Shown piece by piece: positions 27,502-35,778 of a stretch of 64,000 nt of DNA (positions are counted from its first letter, which is position 1; each line of letters starts with the position of its first letter). The translations under genes were made by a program, and so were the position numbers. This DNA is from Vibrio hyugaensis. GTDB lineage: Bacteria > Pseudomonadota > Gammaproteobacteria > Enterobacterales > Vibrionaceae. Below the pieces are notes generated by a model. It had not been told where the DNA came from. It searched no databases and worked only from the letters and a program-made list of their open reading frames with translations. The stretch is taken from the NCBI RefSeq assembly GCF_002906655.1, contig NZ_CP025794.1, positions 3,466,958-3,530,957 on the forward strand, written 5' to 3'.

Positions 27502-27757
27502 CGTTTCTATCGATTCAATTTCAATTAACTCAGTTTTCTCATCCCTTGAGCTTCGCACCACTGATTAGAACCTGTTTCTCACATCTTCAATATTAGCCTT
27601 ATTATTTCCTAAGTTTACCTTCGCTGCTGCCTTACTCTTTCTTTGGGCATTTCAGATGTTCCACTTCTGACGCTAATTTCTGCGATAGATATCAATATTA
27701 CGGATAAACGTTTGCTGTGATTGTGATCTCAATCAATATGCAACCTGTGAAAACATA

Positions 27758-27786
27758 TTGCCAGAGGATTTTAGTTTGTGATAAAT
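27758..27786 (+). promoter_or_regulatory. Possible promoter of the norspermidine genes
   Basis: TTGCCA (27758-27763), a 16-bp spacer and GATAAA (27780-27785). If used, the transcript would start near 27792 and have a leader of about 415 nt before the Dat-Ddc start codon. The elements match the consensus only partly. Confidence 0.4.
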
Positions 27787-27839
27787 TCGCGCGCAATCTC
27801 GGAGCGTATTATTACGACTTTGATTCTCTGGGGGATACG

Positions 27840-28190
27840 CGTAGTGAACATTCAAGCTGATTGTGACACTACGTAGGGTAGGTATCGGCAAAGCCATTTG
27901 TCGATAGACGGGATACTAGTGCTGTAAGAAACAGCATGTTAATGGGAAACCCAACATTGAAACCTTTAAACAAACACACACTAATCAGCTTCATACTGCC
28001 GAAATGTCCTGTTTTACAAAACGGGTGCATTACGGAACCTTGATTACTCCCCAAACAAAGTAAAAGTCACGCTCGTCGTGACGGGTTATCTGTATTTGTC
28101 ATTTAATCGATGACGAATGCGGAGGTGTATCTATATCTCCTGTTATTTAATACTAACGAGAATAAATACAGGAAAGAGAATTATTATAAT
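27840..28190 (+). ncRNA. Hairpin-rich long leader upstream of Dat-Ddc (candidate cis-regulatory RNA)
   Basis: Between the tRNA terminator and Dat-Ddc there is no convincing gene, but the last 350 nt are dense in complementary segments. They are: CGTAGTG (27840-27846) with CACTACG (27867-27873); TATCG (27883) with CGATA (27902); TGCTGT (27920) with ACAGCA (27931); ATGTT plus GGG (27936, 27944) with CCC plus AACAT (27950-27957); CCTGTTTT (28008) with AAAACGGG (28018); GTCACG (28066) with CGTGAC (28077); ATTTGTCAT (28094) with ATGACGAAT (28110). The loop segment AAGCTGATT (27854-27862) is also perfectly complementary to AATCAGCTT (27983-27991), which would make a pseudoknot or a competing fold. 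I could not match it to a known riboswitch. RNA function is inference. Confidence 0.4.
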
Positions 28191-28207
28191 TCAAGGGATT
28201 ATGTAGT

Positions 28208-31099
28208 ATGAGCACTGCCTTTGAAGTCGATAACACTATCGCAAATTACTTTTCCTCCCAGGTTCCAGTTGTTGAAGGAACGTATGATTTAACGCCTGAT
28301 CAAGTTCTTATCGAACAAGCAGAGCATGAATCTGAGGTGCGTTCTTACCCACGCCGCTTGCCGATCGCAATTAAACAAGCTTACGGCTGTTTGGTTGAAG
28401 ACACGCGCGGTCAAATCTTTCTAGATTGCCTTGCGGGCGCGGGTACGTTGGCTTTGGGTTATAACCACCCAGAGATTAACCAAGCACTAAAAGAACAATT
28501 GGATTCTGGTTTGCCTTACCAGACTCTGGATATCGCAACGTCTGCGAAAACGCATTTCATCAAGTCTGTTAAAGGCTTTTTACCGCAAGAGCTGAGCGAC
28601 AACTATGTGATTCAGTTTTGTGGCCCTTCTGGTGCAGACGCGGTTGAGGCAGCTATCAAACTGGCCAAACAAACCACTGGTCGTAACACCATGTTTGCTT
28701 TCCGCGGTGCCTACCACGGTATGACAAATGGTACCATGGGCATGATGGGCAATCTGGGTACCAAAGCTCGCCGTACTGGCTTGATGTCAGACGTACACTT
28801 TATGCCATTCCCATACAGTTTACGCTGCCCGTTTGGTCTAGGCGGAGACGAAGGCGCAAAAGCGAGCATTCGTTACATCGAGCGCCTATTGAATGACGAT
28901 GAAGCCGGTATCATGAAGCCAGCAGCAATCATTGTAGAGCCAGTACAAGGTGAGGGTGGTGTTATCCCAGCTCCTGCATTCTGGCTACGTGAGTTGCGCC
29001 GCATCTGTGATGAGCACGGTATCCTTCTGATCTTTGATGAAATTCAATGTGGTGTGGGTAAATCTGGTTACAACTTCGCATTTGAAGAAGCGGGCATTGT
29101 TCCTGATATTTTGTGTTTGTCTAAAGCTATCGGTGGCGGCTTGCCGATGTCGCTACTTGTGATCAACAAGCAACACGATACATGGAAGCCAGGTGAACAC
29201 ACCGGTACTTTCCGTGGTAACCAACTAGCGATGGTATCAGGTGCGAAAGCACTAGAAATCATCCAGCGCGACAACCTTGTTGAGCATGCAAACGTTGCAG
29301 GCCAGTACCTTCGTTTTGGTCTTGAGAGCATTCAAAAACGCGTTAACTGTATCGCGGATGTTCGCGGTAAAGGCTTAATGCTGGGTGTAGAAATTAAGAA
29401 TCCAAACGGCGAACTAAATAAGTTCGGCGAGCCTTTGTCGGATGGCCAACTTACTCTAGATATTCAACGCGCGGCACTTGAACGTGGCTTGATGGTAGAA
29501 AAGGGCGGCCGTGACGGCTCTGTGATTCGTTTCCTTCCACCACTTATCATCTCTTTCGAGCAAATTGACTTTGCCCTCCGAGTATTGGAAGACGCCATTA
29601 TCGCGGCGGGTGGTAGCCACGTTGAAACAGACCCACAAGAAGAGTGGAAGAAGCACTTCATTCAAACCGGTGAGCTTGGTGGTGCTGAGTTTGCGTCTGT
29701 GATGAATCACATGACTGCAGCAATGAAGTCAGTGTTTGAGCAGGTGAATTCACCATACTCGGGAATGGATCCTAAATTGCTGGAAGCGGCGATTAACGCG
29801 GTCGATCTGGACAACAAAAACGCATCGCTAAAATCAGTGATTGATGAATCAGCAGAGCTTGTTGCGAAGAATGCGATTTTCACTCAGCACCCTGATTGTA
29901 TTGCTCACCTGCATACGCCTCCTCTCATGCCTGCGGTAGCAGCAGAAGCCATGATTGCAGCGTTGAACCAATCAATGGATTCATGGGATCAAGCATCGTC
30001 TGCGACTTACGTTGAGCAGAAGGTAATTAACTGGCTTTGTGACAAATACGAGCTTGGTGATAAGGCGGATGGCATCTTCACTAGCGGCGGTACACAAAGC
30101 AACCAGATGGGCTTAATGCTGGCGCGTGACTGGATTGCAGACAAGCTAAGCAACCACTCAATCCAAAAGCTCGGTCTTCCTGATTACGCAGACAAACTGC
30201 GCATTGTGTGCTCTAAGAAATCACACTTCACGGTTCAAAAGTCAGCATCTTGGATGGGGTTAGGTGAGAAAGCCGTGATGACCGTCGATGCGAACGCTGA
30301 CGGCACAATGGACATTACTCAGTTAGATCACGTTCTAACGCAGGCAAAAGCAGAAGGTTTGATTCCATTCGCAATTGTTGGCACAGCGGGTACGACTGAT
30401 CACGGTGCAATTGACGATCTAGATTTCATTGCTGATATGGCAGCGAAACACGAAATGTGGATGCACGTGGATGGCGCTTACGGTGGCGCATTGATTCTTA
30501 GCAGCCACAAATCACGCCTGAAAGGTGTAGAGCGTGCACACTCGATCAGTGTCGACTTCCACAAACTGTTCTACCAAACAATCAGCTGTGGCGCGTTGCT
30601 GGTGAACGACAAGTCTAACTTTAAGTTCCTGCTTCATCATGCTGACTACCTAAACCGTGAACATGATGAGCTACCAAACTTGGTGGACAAATCTATCGCA
30701 ACGACGAAGCGTTTTGATGCATTGAAAGTCTTTATGACGATGCAAAACGTGGGTCCTAAAGCGCTGGGCGATATGTACGATCACTTATTGGTACAAACGC
30801 AGCAAGTTGCTGACATGGTTCGCAACCACGAGCAGTTTGAACTTCTCGCTGAACCAGCACTTTCTACGGTTCTATTTCGTGCAACAAACGTCCGCGCAAC
30901 AAATGCATCTGCAGATTTAGATGAGCTGAACAAAGCACTGCGTCTAGAAGCGTTGACTCGCGGTATTGCAGTTCTTGGTGAAACCATCGTTGATGGTAAG
31001 ACCGCTCTTAAATTTACGATTTTGAATCCTTGTTTGACGACAGCGGACTTTGAATCTTTGCTCTTGAAAATCAACACGCTAGCAGTTGAGCTAGTTTAA
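28208..31099 (+). CDS. Fused L-2,4-diaminobutyrate aminotransferase / L-2,4-diaminobutyrate decarboxylase
   Basis: A 963-residue bifunctional PLP protein. Residues ~1-460 are a class III aminotransferase (Dat): AFRGAYHGMTNGTMGMMG, IIVEPVQGEGG, LIFDEIQCGVG and the PLP lysine in LCLSKAIGGGLPMS. Residues ~480-963 are a group II decarboxylase (Ddc): GIFTSGGTQSNQMGLMLARD, WMHVDGAYGG and the PLP lysine in SVDFHKLFYQ. Together they turn aspartate semialdehyde into 2,4-diaminobutyrate and then 1,3-diaminopropane for norspermidine synthesis. The same fusion is known in other vibrios (VC1625 type). AAGGGA lies about 10 nt before the ATG at 28208. It leads the group continued by the next two genes. Confidence 0.93.
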   Translation: MSTAFEVDNTIANYFSSQVPVVEGTYDLTPDQVLIEQAEHESEVRSYPRRLPIAIKQAYGCLVEDTRGQIFLDCLAGAGTLALGYNHPEINQALKEQLDSGLPYQTLDIATSAKTHFIKSVKGFLPQELSDNYVIQFCGPSGADAVEAAIKLAKQTTGRNTMFAFRGAYHGMTNGTMGMMGNLGTKARRTGLMSDVHFMPFPYSLRCPFGLGGDEGAKASIRYIERLLNDDEAGIMKPAAIIVEPVQGEGGVIPAPAFWLRELRRICDEHGILLIFDEIQCGVGKSGYNFAFEEAGIVPDILCLSKAIGGGLPMSLLVINKQHDTWKPGEHTGTFRGNQLAMVSGAKALEIIQRDNLVEHANVAGQYLRFGLESIQKRVNCIADVRGKGLMLGVEIKNPNGELNKFGEPLSDGQLTLDIQRAALERGLMVEKGGRDGSVIRFLPPLIISFEQIDFALRVLEDAIIAAGGSHVETDPQEEWKKHFIQTGELGGAEFASVMNHMTAAMKSVFEQVNSPYSGMDPKLLEAAINAVDLDNKNASLKSVIDESAELVAKNAIFTQHPDCIAHLHTPPLMPAVAAEAMIAALNQSMDSWDQASSATYVEQKVINWLCDKYELGDKADGIFTSGGTQSNQMGLMLARDWIADKLSNHSIQKLGLPDYADKLRIVCSKKSHFTVQKSASWMGLGEKAVMTVDANADGTMDITQLDHVLTQAKAEGLIPFAIVGTAGTTDHGAIDDLDFIADMAAKHEMWMHVDGAYGGALILSSHKSRLKGVERAHSISVDFHKLFYQTISCGALLVNDKSNFKFLLHHADYLNREHDELPNLVDKSIATTKRFDALKVFMTMQNVGPKALGDMYDHLLVQTQQVADMVRNHEQFELLAEPALSTVLFRATNVRATNASADLDELNKALRLEALTRGIAVLGETIVDGKTALKFTILNPCLTTADFESLLLKINTLAVELV

Positions 31100-31117
31100 T
31101 AAAGGTAACGGAAAACT

Positions 31118-32371
31118 ATGGCAGTTCTACAGATTGGTGCAGGCGGCGTTGGCTGGGTTGTTGCACATAAAGCAGCACAAAACAACGACGTTCTGGGTGA
31201 TATCACAATCGCATCACGTACTATTGGTAAGTGTGAGAAGATCATCGAATCGATTCAGAAGAAAAACAACCTGAAAGATTCAGCTAATAAACTAGACGCG
31301 CGTGCAGTGAATGCTGACGACGTAGATTCTCTGGTTGCTCTTATTGAAGAAGTAAAACCGGATCTAGTGATTAACGCGGGTCCTCCGTGGGTTAACATGC
31401 CAATCATGGAAGCGTGTTACCGAGCAAAAGTTTCATACTTAGATACATCAGTAGCGGTTGACCTATGTTCTGAAGGCCAACAAGTACCAGAAGCTTACGA
31501 CTGGCAATGGGGCTACCGTGAGAAGTTCGAAGAAGCGGGCATCACAGGTATCCTAGGCGCTGGCTTTGATCCAGGCGTAGTATCGGTATTCGCAGCGTAC
31601 GCAGTGAAACATCTGTTTGATGAGATCGATACGATTGACGTTATGGACGTGAACGCGGGCGACCACGGTAAGAAGTTTGCGACCAACTTTGACCCAGAAA
31701 CGAATATGTTAGAGATTCAAGGTGATTCATTCTACTGGGAAAACGGCGAGTGGAAACAAGTACCTTGTCACTCTCGTATGCTAGAGTTCGATTTCCCGAA
31801 CTGTGGTTCACACAAAGTGTACTCAATGGCGCACGATGAAGTTCGCTCAATGAAAGAGTTCATCCCTGCGAAACGCATTGAATTTTGGATGGGTTTCGGT
31901 GACCGTTACCTAAACTACTTCAATGTAATGCGTGATATCGGCCTATTGAGCCCAGATCCGCTAACGCTACACGATGGTACAGTCGTTCAACCTCTACACG
32001 TACTAAAAGCGATGCTGCCAGACCCAACGTCTCTTGCTCCAGGCTACACTGGCCTAACGTGTATCGGTACTTGGGTTCAAGGTAAGAAAGACGGCAAAGA
32101 GCGTAGCGTGTTTATCTACAACAACGCAGACCACGAAGTGGCTTACGAAGATGTAGAACACCAAGCGATCTCTTACACTACAGGTGTGCCAGCAATTACA
32201 GCCGCGCTGCAATTCTTCCGTGGCGAATGGGCAGACAAAGGTGTGTTCAATATGGAACAGCTAAATCCAGACCCGTTCCTAGAAACGATGCCAACTATCG
32301 GCCTTGATTGGCATGTTCAGGAATTAGAAGCAGGTCAAGGTTTGCCGCTGATTCACGAACTGAACAAATAA
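31118..32371 (+). CDS. Carboxynorspermidine dehydrogenase (saccharopine dehydrogenase-like)
   Basis: A 417-residue NAD(P)H-dependent enzyme that condenses 1,3-diaminopropane with aspartate semialdehyde to carboxynorspermidine. It opens with a Rossmann motif (MAVLQIGAGGVGWVVAHKAA) and has a saccharopine dehydrogenase-type middle (VINAGPPWVNMPIMEACYRA, GAGFDPGVVSVFAAYA). It lies 18 nt after Dat-Ddc with a good site (AAAGGTAACGGA), so the two are cotranscribed. A hairpin with a short T run follows (32402-32435). Confidence 0.92.
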   Translation: MAVLQIGAGGVGWVVAHKAAQNNDVLGDITIASRTIGKCEKIIESIQKKNNLKDSANKLDARAVNADDVDSLVALIEEVKPDLVINAGPPWVNMPIMEACYRAKVSYLDTSVAVDLCSEGQQVPEAYDWQWGYREKFEEAGITGILGAGFDPGVVSVFAAYAVKHLFDEIDTIDVMDVNAGDHGKKFATNFDPETNMLEIQGDSFYWENGEWKQVPCHSRMLEFDFPNCGSHKVYSMAHDEVRSMKEFIPAKRIEFWMGFGDRYLNYFNVMRDIGLLSPDPLTLHDGTVVQPLHVLKAMLPDPTSLAPGYTGLTCIGTWVQGKKDGKERSVFIYNNADHEVAYEDVEHQAISYTTGVPAITAALQFFRGEWADKGVFNMEQLNPDPFLETMPTIGLDWHVQELEAGQGLPLIHELNK

Positions 32372-32401
32372 GTTTAACGTCAAACTTATTTAGATAACTC
32401 G

Positions 32402-32435
32402 AGCAGTCATGGTGAAAAGCCGTGGCTGCTTTTGT
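32402..32435 (+). terminator. Possible terminator or attenuator after carboxynorspermidine dehydrogenase
   Basis: AGCAGTCATGG pairs with CCGTGGCTGCT (two G-U pairs) around a 7-nt loop, followed by TTTTGTCG. It would at least reduce read-through into nspC. Confidence 0.6.
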
Positions 32436-32445
32436 CGTATTTGAG

Positions 32446-32690
32446 GTTAACCCCTCCCAGCCTCCCCTTAAAAAGGGGAGGAGCAAAGACAGGCCGAGCT
32501 TAGTTTCAAATCTTCCACCTTTAAAAGGGGGGAAGCTGAGGCAAACCGAGTACAGTTTCCACTTTCCTTTGTAAGGAGAAGAACAGAGACTTACTGGGTG
32601 TAGCTTCAATCTTTCCACTTTTTTGGCAAGAGTAGAGGTGGCTTGGTTTAATCCTCCCCCTTTCTAAGAGGGAGTTAGAGGGGGTTAATC
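32446..32690. repeat. MITE-like repeat element, about 245 bp, between carboxynorspermidine dehydrogenase and nspC
   Basis: The ends form long imperfect inverted repeats of about 40 bp. The left reads GTTAACCCCTCCCAGCCTCC; the right, read inward, is ATTAACCCCCTCTAACTCCC. Next to the left end is a hairpin CCTCCCCTT / AAGGGGAGG. The interior holds three or four degenerate units of about 50 bp, each with a fragment like GTTTC-AATCTTTCCAC followed by an A/G-rich stretch. There is no open reading frame of interest. It resembles the short, non-coding, palindromic intergenic repeats scattered in Vibrio genomes; only one copy is in this window, so the family call is inference. It fills most of the 337-bp gap. 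Confidence 0.6.
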
Positions 32691-32708
32691 GTTGATAAAT
32701 GGTTAGTT

Positions 32709-33842
32709 ATGAGTAAAAAGCAACTGAAAACCCCGTACTTCATGATCAATGAAGACAAGTTGGTTGAGAATCTAGAGAAGGCAAAGCAGTTAAAAGACAT
32801 CTCTGGTGTGAAGCTAGTATTGGCGCTGAAATGCTTCTCAACATGGGGCGTATTCGACATCATTAAGCCTTACTTAGACGGCACAACCAGTTCTGGTCCG
32901 TTTGAAGTGAAACTTGGCTATGAAACTTTCGGCGGTGAGACTCACGCATACAGCGTGGGTTACAGCGAAGATGATGTCCGTGAAGTTGCCGATATCTGTG
33001 ACAAGATGATCTTCAACTCTCAGTCACAGTTGGCGGCATACCGTCATATTGTTGAAGGCAAAGCGTCGATTGGCTTGCGCTTAAACCCAGGTGTGAGCTG
33101 CGCAGGTCAAGACTTAGCGAACCCTGCTCGTCAGTTCTCTCGTCTTGGCGTACAAGCAGACCACATCAAGCCGGAAATCTTCGATGGCATTGATGGCGTG
33201 ATGTTCCACATGAACTGTGAAAACAAAGACGTCGATGCGTTTATTGGCTTGTTGGATGCCATCTCTGAACAGTTTGGTGATCATTTAGATAAGCTTGATT
33301 GGGTAAGTATGGGCGGCGGCGTGTTCTTCACATGGCCGGGCTATGACATTGAGAAGCTAGGCTTAGCACTAAAAGCTTTCTCCGAGAAGCACGGTGTACA
33401 AATGTATTTAGAGCCAGGCGAAGCCATCATTACCAAGACCACGGACCTTGTGGTTACCGTAGTGGACGTCGTAGAAAACGTGAAGAAGACGGCGATTGTG
33501 GATTCTGCAACGGAAGCGCACCGCTTAGACACGCTTATTTACAATGAGCCCGCGTCAATTCTGGAAGCCTCTGAAAACGGCGAGCACGAGTACGTGATTG
33601 GTTCTTGCTCTTGCCTAGCGGGTGACCAGTTCTGCGTGGCGAACTTCGACCAACCGCTTGAGATCGGCCAACGTCTACATATTCTAGATAGCGCGGGCTA
33701 CACCATGGTTAAGCTGAACTGGTTTAACGGTCTGCGTATGCCTTCGGTATACTGTGAACGTTCAAACGGCGAGATTCAAAAACTGAACGAGTTTGATTAC
33801 TCAGATTTCAAACGTTCGTTGTCTCAATGGACAGTGAAGTAA
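32709..33842 (+). CDS. nspC: Carboxynorspermidine decarboxylase
   Basis: A 377-residue PLP enzyme of the alanine racemase-fold (type III) family that decarboxylates carboxynorspermidine to norspermidine. The PLP lysine is Lys41 in [15 protein letters not shown]. Other family marks are [26 protein letters not shown] and the active-site Cys region [11 protein letters not shown]. Norspermidine affects Vibrio biofilm formation through the NspS-MbaA system. The ATG at 32709 has only a weak binding site (ATGGTTAGTT), and a hairpin and a repeat element separate it from the upstream genes, so its expression may be partly independent. Confidence 0.95.
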   Translation: MSKKQLKTPYFMINEDKLVENLEKAKQLKDISGVKLVLALKCFSTWGVFDIIKPYLDGTTSSGPFEVKLGYETFGGETHAYSVGYSEDDVREVADICDKMIFNSQSQLAAYRHIVEGKASIGLRLNPGVSCAGQDLANPARQFSRLGVQADHIKPEIFDGIDGVMFHMNCENKDVDAFIGLLDAISEQFGDHLDKLDWVSMGGGVFFTWPGYDIEKLGLALKAFSEKHGVQMYLEPGEAIITKTTDLVVTVVDVVENVKKTAIVDSATEAHRLDTLIYNEPASILEASENGEHEYVIGSCSCLAGDQFCVANFDQPLEIGQRLHILDSAGYTMVKLNWFNGLRMPSVYCERSNGEIQKLNEFDYSDFKRSLSQWTVK

Positions 33843-33867
33843 CCACCAAATTGTCCAAGACAAAACG

Positions 33868-33896
33868 AAAAAGAGCAGCATAACGCTGCTCTTTTT
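33868..33896. terminator. Bidirectional terminator between nspC and the ACT-domain gene
   Basis: A perfect 12-bp stem (AAAAAGAGCAGC at 33868-33879, GCTGCTCTTTTT at 33885-33896) with loop ATAAC. It is T-rich on both strands and serves the two convergent genes. Confidence 0.92.
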
Positions 33897-33923
33897 ATTG
33901 GATGAAAGAATAGGAACAGCGCG

Positions 33924-34436
33924 TTAACCTTCCACAATAACACGCGTATCTTCGCTTAGTGCTTCTAGCTCATTCGCTACGTCATCAATGCCCAACTCAC
34001 TTGGTAACTTAATCGCCATTTTTGCACTGAACAGACTTGAGCTAACACCGCCGCCGCCAGCAATAAACACACGTTGGCAGTCCATATCGAGAATAGAGAT
34101 GCCTTGTCCGTCTAGGACATGAGTGATTTCATTGACGATACCAGCTCGGTCGTTTGCATCCAGACGCAATTGAAAAACCGTCTCCTCTGAGTGAGCATGC
34201 GGTTCTGAATCAACAAATCTCACCACCAATGTTTGGCAAGCTGAGAACGCCTCTTTAACGATATCTACGTTCTTTTCAGGAAGTTCAACCTTGATAACAC
34301 CAGCGACCTGGTCCTCAATAAAGTTCACTTTACTGATTAACCATTTGCCGTCGTTTTCATGTGTAACCGCTGCTAACTGTTTAATGGTTGCGGGTGATGC
34401 TTGACCAACAAAATTAACGATAAACACTGTGTTCAT
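33924..34436 (-). CDS. GcvR-like double ACT-domain regulatory protein
   Basis: A 170-residue protein with two ACT domains: residues ~2-75 (TVFIVNFVGQASPATIKQLA) and ~88-165 (FQLRLDANDRAGIVNEITHV). This matches the glycine cleavage repressor GcvR family, which acts by binding the activator GcvA. The start is the ATG at 34436 (MNTVFIVNFVG) with a very strong GGGAGGGGAC site; the open frame continues 12 codons upstream without support. No gcv genes are nearby. Whether this is the true GcvR or a paralogue cannot be decided here. Confidence 0.75.
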   Translation of the reverse strand: MNTVFIVNFVGQASPATIKQLAAVTHENDGKWLISKVNFIEDQVAGVIKVELPEKNVDIVKEAFSACQTLVVRFVDSEPHAHSEETVFQLRLDANDRAGIVNEITHVLDGQGISILDMDCQRVFIAGGGGVSSSLFSAKMAIKLPSELGIDDVANELEALSEDTRVIVEG

Positions 34437-34635
34437 AATGTCCCCTCCCGGAATAAGGTTTGGGTGCGGCACGGTTAGACGTATCGCTATAGTTATTTGA
34501 GCTTAAGGTTCAAGAACTTAAGTATTGGTATTTTTCTCGTAATTTCAGTGTAGGTGCAGGAGGAGGGTTAGGTTTGACAGAGGTCAATTTTTCACACTAA
34601 TTCGTGATGCAAATAATGAAAACTATGCTGAGGAC

Positions 34636-34664
34636 ACAAAAAAGCAGCCCGTAGACTGCTCTTT
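34636..34664 (-). terminator. Terminator of the DUF3943 gene
   Basis: On the minus strand a stem AGCAG / CTGCT (plus-strand 34643-34647 and 34656-34660) is followed by TTTTTTGTGTCC. The stem is short. Confidence 0.65.
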
Positions 34665-34676
34665 AAATGCTTGGCT

Positions 34677-35594
34677 TTAGAAGGTTACCTTCATTTCAAA
34701 ACCGTAGAAGACGTTGTCGTAGCTTGCGCCAGCATCCATCGCGAACTTTGCGGCGTCTTGGTTACCGAACCATGGTGATGAGCTGAATTGGAATTCTGCA
34801 CTGCCTCCCCAAGCATCCGATACCCAGTAGTGGATATGGCCAACAGGGTTTAGGAAAAACAGGGAAACATCGCCCATTGTCTCTGACCCCATCACTTCGC
34901 CACCACCTGCAATAATATCTTGTTCAGCTGTTAGCATCATCTCACCAACCACGGCACCAAAGAATGGGGTAATAAACAAGTCTTGCCATGATGGAATTTC
35001 TGCAAATGCTTCTACCCCGTATTCCCAAAAGAACGTCGACATGGTCGCAGAATACAAGAAGGATTCGAACTCGTTATAGCCAGCATGACGTGCAGCCGTA
35101 TAGTAAACACCACCAAAATAAGGGTGCATGACATAGTTTAGAAAGTGTTCATCACGATCCCAAACTGGACCGCTTGAAACGTTGTCTTTCCATTTGCTAC
35201 CAAGCTTACTCATGTCACGATCTTCGTCGTCCCATTTCGTAATGCTTTCAGGTAGTAGAGTCATCAAACCTACGGTGGCGATACTCAAACCAAGAATGGT
35301 GTAAGTTTGCCCCATTAAGTAATCCCAATCTTTGTCTTTAGGGACGATAAGGTGTTTTGGTTGAAGACCTGCGTCGAGGTTTAAAGAGTCATCATTATCC
35401 AGACCCATAGCGAAACTACGATTTTGTGGCTCGAAGCTATACAGAGTGGTTGTTTCGCAGTAACCTGACAAGCAATCAGGCGTGTAAGAAAACTCAATAT
35501 GGTTACTCATATCGTACTGGCTAGCATTTGCTGAAGCAGATGCTGTCAGAACAAGACCACTTAGCGTTTTCTTGAACATGGATGATTTTGACAC
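34677..35594 (-). CDS. DUF3943-type exported outer-envelope protein
   Basis: A protein of about 305 residues with an N-terminal signal peptide (MFKKTLSGLVLTASASANA, cleaved after ANA). The mature part contains DEHFLNYVMHPYFGGVYYTA and YSATMSTFFWEYGVEAFAEIP, features of the DUF3943 family of predicted outer membrane proteins. The final residues (YGFEMKVTF, ending in Phe) look like an outer membrane beta strand. I favour the GTG at 35594 (MSKSSMFKK), which has GGAG with 6-nt spacing; ATG at 35579 and 35657 are alternatives. Function unknown. It is divergent from the CinA-like gene. Confidence 0.65.
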   Translation of the reverse strand: MSKSSMFKKTLSGLVLTASASANASQYDMSNHIEFSYTPDCLSGYCETTTLYSFEPQNRSFAMGLDNDDSLNLDAGLQPKHLIVPKDKDWDYLMGQTYTILGLSIATVGLMTLLPESITKWDDEDRDMSKLGSKWKDNVSSGPVWDRDEHFLNYVMHPYFGGVYYTAARHAGYNEFESFLYSATMSTFFWEYGVEAFAEIPSWQDLFITPFFGAVVGEMMLTAEQDIIAGGGEVMGSETMGDVSLFFLNPVGHIHYWVSDAWGGSAEFQFSSSPWFGNQDAAKFAMDAGASYDNVFYGFEMKVTF

Positions 35595-35778
35595 AGAGGT
35601 CTCCGAGTTGTTTGTTTGATGATCGGGCTCACAATTATCCCTTAAAAGAACAGCCATTTAAATACTTGACCTACATTTAATCTCAACAATTTGACTAAGA
35701 GATTAGTCTAATAAAAAGAAAACGATATAGGCACAATGTCGAAAAAAAGTGAATTTTGCCTATTTCCAGGAGTCAGTT

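Noticed and set aside
27840-28190. Leader of the norspermidine genes as a known riboswitch (c-di-GMP GEMM, cobalamin, lysine, glycine)
   Set aside because: None of the conserved cores of these classes could be found; only isolated fragments such as GGCAAAGCC look similar. It is kept as an unclassified candidate.
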